NCBI GenBank assembly: GCA_034766995.1
Contig: CM068321.1
Location: 14,175,526-14,239,525, forward strand
From: Acanthacorydalis orientalis
Taxonomy: Eukaryota > Arthropoda > Insecta > Megaloptera > Corydalidae
DNA length: 64,000 nucleotides
Direction: 5' to 3'
The notes beneath the pieces were generated by a model. It ran no database searches. It was not told the DNA's origin and saw only the letters and a program-made list of their open reading frames with translations. This document shows, piece after piece, positions 60,560-64,000 of this stretch (position 1 is the stretch's first letter; the number at the start of each line of letters is the position of its first letter). The position numbers were made by a program, and so were the translations under genes.

Positions 60560-61080
60560 CATTTACAATACATATAATAAGAGAACGTAGTTCGAATAAA
60601 GTTTCACACAAAACAACAACGCTACTAAAATATCACCAACGGACGACTGCTAACAAAACGATTCGCCATGAAAACATCATCCCTCGGTTATAACAAATTC
60701 GATAAAAGTGGTATGGGTGAAGCAAACGAATATTAATAACGGTATTATAGTCAATGCTATGAAAACGTGTCTTTATCTCAGAGCTATTGATTGGTTTTGT
60801 TTTGTTCGTTCGTTCACGCCAATGAACGGGGATTCAGGATCCAGTATAGTAGGTTGCCTTCTGCCGCTTGCGGTTTCTTTGTCAAGCCAACTTCGGCGAA
60901 AGTCTAATGGAACAAAAACGTCATGTACGAGCAGGATGCAATATATAAAACTTGAATAATAGACGTCGGTTTTATCTTTTCGTTAAATTAATTTGATACA
61001 TGTTCTTCGCAGTCTTATGTCTGTGTATGTGTGTATGTCTGTATAGAGAATGATTCGAAACAAATTGCGTTAAATTGATG
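60560..61080. other. GC-elevated unique block
   Basis: About 500 bp of balanced composition. An 83-codon plus frame (60708-60959) has a Ser-rich end and no recognised domain. Candidate conserved noncoding element or untranslated exon. Confidence 0.28.
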
Positions 61081-61439
61081 TAGATGACGGAATAACATTG
61101 TCTTCAGTATATTTTCTTTAAGACGTGCTGTTTTTGTTCGAAGCTGAATGTATTATTAATATTGGATGGTTTTATAACTTTATTATAAATCAGCTGGTAG
61201 CCATATAATCTAAATAATTTACGTCTATATTAAAAACGTTTAAAGAAGAGCTTTTCTACAACCAATCGATACGGTGAGAGGTTTTTAGAGTTTGTCAAAA
61301 GAACATCTCAAGTTTTGTACAAGATTGCATTACAGATTTTCAATACAATATTTTTTTTATATATTATTTATAATATACACTATTCTACTATTCTCTTTCA
61401 TCTATACTTCATATAAACATTCTTTTTCTCTTTCACTCA

Positions 61440-61453
61440 TACACATACACACA

Positions 61454-61513
<60 letters not shown>
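61440..61513. repeat. (AC)n-(TA)n compound microsatellite
   Basis: About 45 bp of AC with small interruptions, then about 29 bp of TA; the longest AC tract in the window. Confidence 0.98.
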
Positions 61514-61514
<1 letters not shown>

Positions 61515-61518
<4 letters not shown>

Positions 61519-62325
61519 ATATTAAAAATTATTTTCAAGTCAGTCATCAATAACATTGATTTATATAATCATTGATTTATAACATGAAATTATTTAGTCA
61601 CAGTGTAACAATTAATAACCAATGCTTTTTTATAGCACTATTTAATTAGTATTCCTTATTTTTAACTAATCAGGCAACTGATGGTATTATTAATAAAATG
61701 CTAAATTATGAATTTGATACTGGAAACTACAAATTTGTAGTAGCTAATGTAACATCTAATATTTAACACCGATATAAGAAAAACTCTTGATTTATTTTTC
61801 AAACCATTCTATACAAAACATATTTTAAATTATTATTCTAAACTTCTTATGTAAAAACCAAAAATATCTCTTGAATAAGTAAATGAAAAATCTGGAATAA
61901 CGTTAAATAAGCGATCAAAAAATAACTTTGTAGTTGTAAAGGGTGTAAATGTTATTTTAAGACAATATGTTATTATCTAAAAACATAAACTAATTGGATC
62001 AGAGGTATCCAATTTGATAATTATTAAATATAATGAAATTTTTTATAAACCTGATGATCCAAAATACAATATATATTTCCTATAAATTTACTTTTCAACG
62101 CTTTTTAAATTAGAACAAAAGTCTTAATGAAGTTAAATTATTTATTAAAGAATTGAAATCTGAAAATAGTTCTTTTGAAAGTTAATTCCAGAACAGTTTT
62201 CTATTAGCTGAGTAAATTAAAAATGAATTGTATGATTCATTACCAAAAAATATCATTGATAAAAGTAAAATATGATTTATCAATAACTTACGTCGAGTTA
62301 GTTAAAAATACACTGCGCCATAGAA
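61515..62325. other. AT-rich spacer, no gene seen
   Basis: Nothing recognised before the splice-like site at 62.34 kb. Confidence 0.65.
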
Positions 62326-62380
62326 CAAGAGACTCACCTGAAACAAATAAAATATAAATTAATATCGTATTCCAATAATA
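62325..62380 (-). other. Candidate recursive-splicing ratchet point 2
   Basis: On the minus strand a T-rich tract, TTTATATTTTATTTGTTTCA plus G, is followed at once by GTGAGTCTC. CAG|GTGAGT again joins an acceptor to a donor with no exon between; the junction lies between 62337 and 62338. ATTAATTT upstream could serve as a branch point. It shares strand and the eight-base core CAGGTGAG(T) with the site near 19.1 kb. Confidence 0.45.
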
Positions 62381-63560
62381 ACAATACATTAATAAGTTTT
62401 TAATTATTAGTACTGAACCTTCCTAATTAATTAAATTTATTAACAGACTCTGGTAATATTACTTTGTACGCAATAGATATATTCGAACAGAGTTTATAAA
62501 CTATTAACGTTTAATTAATCGAACAATTCGTAATATTTAATAAATAGGATTTTAAACCTATATCAGGAGAAAGACCAACTATGTTAAAATACTAAAAAAC
62601 ACCTGTTGTAAAAAGAAACAAAATGTATTTATAAAAATATTATACGTTCAAATGTTTAACTTTAATTGGGATTCAATTAATATTAAGAAAATAAAAATAA
62701 CTGTACTCCTTAGAACATTTAATATGTAGACTTCCAAATAGAAATAATACTTTCTTTTCAGTGATTTATCTTCTTAATATCTTTATATTTTTTCGCAAAA
62801 TAAGAGTCGATTTAAACATGAAATATTTCAGTTCAGTTTAGTTTAAAGACTGAACATTCACCAATCAACTTTTGATAATTTTATAACTCAATTTCGTCAT
62901 ATAAATATAAGAAGTTATTCATTGTAATACTTTTCATTATAGATATCCAATAAATTATTTAAATATAAAAAATGAAACTACTACAAACACATATTTTTCT
63001 ACCTCAAGAATTCTATTATTTTATCTGGAATACTCAATATGAAATATATATTTTAAACATGCATCTGTTTTTTATCATCTTTCGATTCTAGCATTTTGAT
63101 GATATGGATTATGAATGGAATAGGCATTCCATATATAACCGCACTGTTGAAACTATTCTGTTCAACAACTATTAATTTAATAAAAACAAGATTTTTATTC
63201 ACAATAACAGTTTTTTGCACTATAGTTAATTCATTTTTATGAATGAATCACATTATTTGTCTCATAAGCAGAAAATATATTTTTTTCTTATTAAAAGATT
63301 AAAAAAATGCTTATTGTTAAATGGAATTTAGCTTATGTGCATTTAAATCAGTGCTATAATCTTTATATCACGGAAGCACAGAAGAATCTCAAAGCAAGAA
63401 AATTCGAGTAACAAATATAATTTTGTGTCTATATACTCGTATTCTGAAATAATGGAATCTATATGGAAAAATGCACTAGCTGTATCAACATGCTTAGATT
63501 GTTAAATCTTTTATTAAACCACTATACTATTCCCTAGAGGATAAAATAAATTTATTGTTG
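62380..63560. other. AT-rich spacer, no gene seen
   Basis: Nothing recognised on either strand. Confidence 0.65.
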
Positions 63561-63566
63561 TGTATA

Positions 63567-63710
63567 TATGTGGAAACTATGACTCAAGCTTCATTAATTA
63601 GGATAGCAATTGGTTTTGGATTTTTGTTAGTTACTAAGATGATAGGGCACTGGACTGAACAGCTTTACTCGTGAAAAGGTAATCTCAATCCACTAGTTAT
63701 TAAAAAACAA
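63567..63710 (+). repeat. Probable tRNA-derived SINE fragment, copy 2
   Basis: The stretch at about 63626-63665 (TAGTTACTAAGATGATAGGG, then CACTGGACTGAA) closely resembles the D-arm through anticodon stem of a tRNA, where AGATGGTAGAGCACTGGACT is common. A weak box-B-like AATCTCAATCC follows at about 63680. The unit continues upstream through TATGACTCAAGCTTC, shared with copy 1 near 5.42 kb, and ends in an A-rich tail (TTAAAAAACAATAAAAATA). Confidence 0.5.
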
Positions 63711-63938
63711 TAAAAATATAATTGTTATGTTTTGAAAGTGATTCATGAGAGATACTTATTACATAGACAGTTAAACATATCATTTAATTAATCATTCAGA
63801 TGAAATAAATTCCACTTGATATTATGAACCAAATGTCTTCATATCTAGAAATTATAATATTTTATAAATGTGAAGTTTTGTACTTACTGAATTAAAATTT
63901 TCATTAGCGGTATCTGTATAAATTTTAATACAGTCTTA

Positions 63939-63953
63939 CATATGTATATATAT

Positions 63954-64000
<47 letters not shown>
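63939..64000. repeat. (TA)n microsatellite, cut by the window end
   Basis: TA with two TGTA interruptions, continuing to the last base region. Confidence 0.97.

Noticed and set aside
1..64000. tRNA or rRNA genes
   Set aside because: I found no A-box/B-box pair with an intact acceptor stem and no rRNA-like sequence; only the degenerate SINE resembles a tRNA.
1..64000. CRISPR arrays, bacterial operons or phage genes
   Set aside because: Repeats are simple microsatellites without uniform spacers, and the sequence has eukaryotic transposons and no dense coding.
1..64000. Firm assignment to a hymenopteran or other named insect
   Set aside because: Composition and mariner types fit many animals; no lineage-specific gene is present.

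Overview
This window reads as AT-rich animal nuclear DNA (about three quarters A+T by eye) with no host protein-coding gene that I can support. The signs are eukaryotic: about 60 long (TA)n microsatellites roughly every kilobase, often fused to (GA)n or (AC)n; three decayed mariner transposons of three different subfamilies; piggyBac-like and pogo-like terminal sequences; a probable tRNA-derived SINE; foldback repeats; and no operon or ribosome-binding-site structure. The mariner mixture and the small GC-elevated islands in an AT sea would fit an insect, perhaps a hymenopteran, but that is a guess.

Layout: 1-17.5 kb is AT-rich spacer with TA arrays, one SINE copy (about 5.4 kb) and several GC-elevated unique blocks. 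At 17.5-24.2 kb lies a transposon cluster: a palindromic repeat, a 238-bp piggyBac-like MITE with TTAA on both sides, a minus-strand mellifera-type mariner pseudogene, a plus-strand cecropia-type mariner with an N-terminal deletion, and a lone piggyBac-like end. At 25-40 kb several copies of a foldback repeat family are interspersed with TA arrays and GC-elevated blocks. At 40-58 kb there are more TA arrays, including a 280-bp array with an exact 46-bp internal duplication, and a pogo-like end. At 58-64 kb there is an 83-nt near-perfect hairpin, an irritans-type mariner with two internal deletions, and a second SINE copy.

No genes work together here. The best clue to function is a pair of minus-strand sites, 43 kb apart, where a pyrimidine-rich 3' splice site is joined directly to a consensus 5' splice site (CAG|GTGAGT). 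That is the layout of recursive-splicing ratchet points. If they are real, the window lies inside a very long intron of a gene transcribed right to left. The GC-elevated blocks would then be candidate intronic conserved elements. Nearly all open frames longer than 60 codons are chance frames in AT-rich DNA or (TA)n arrays read as Tyr-Ile repeats.
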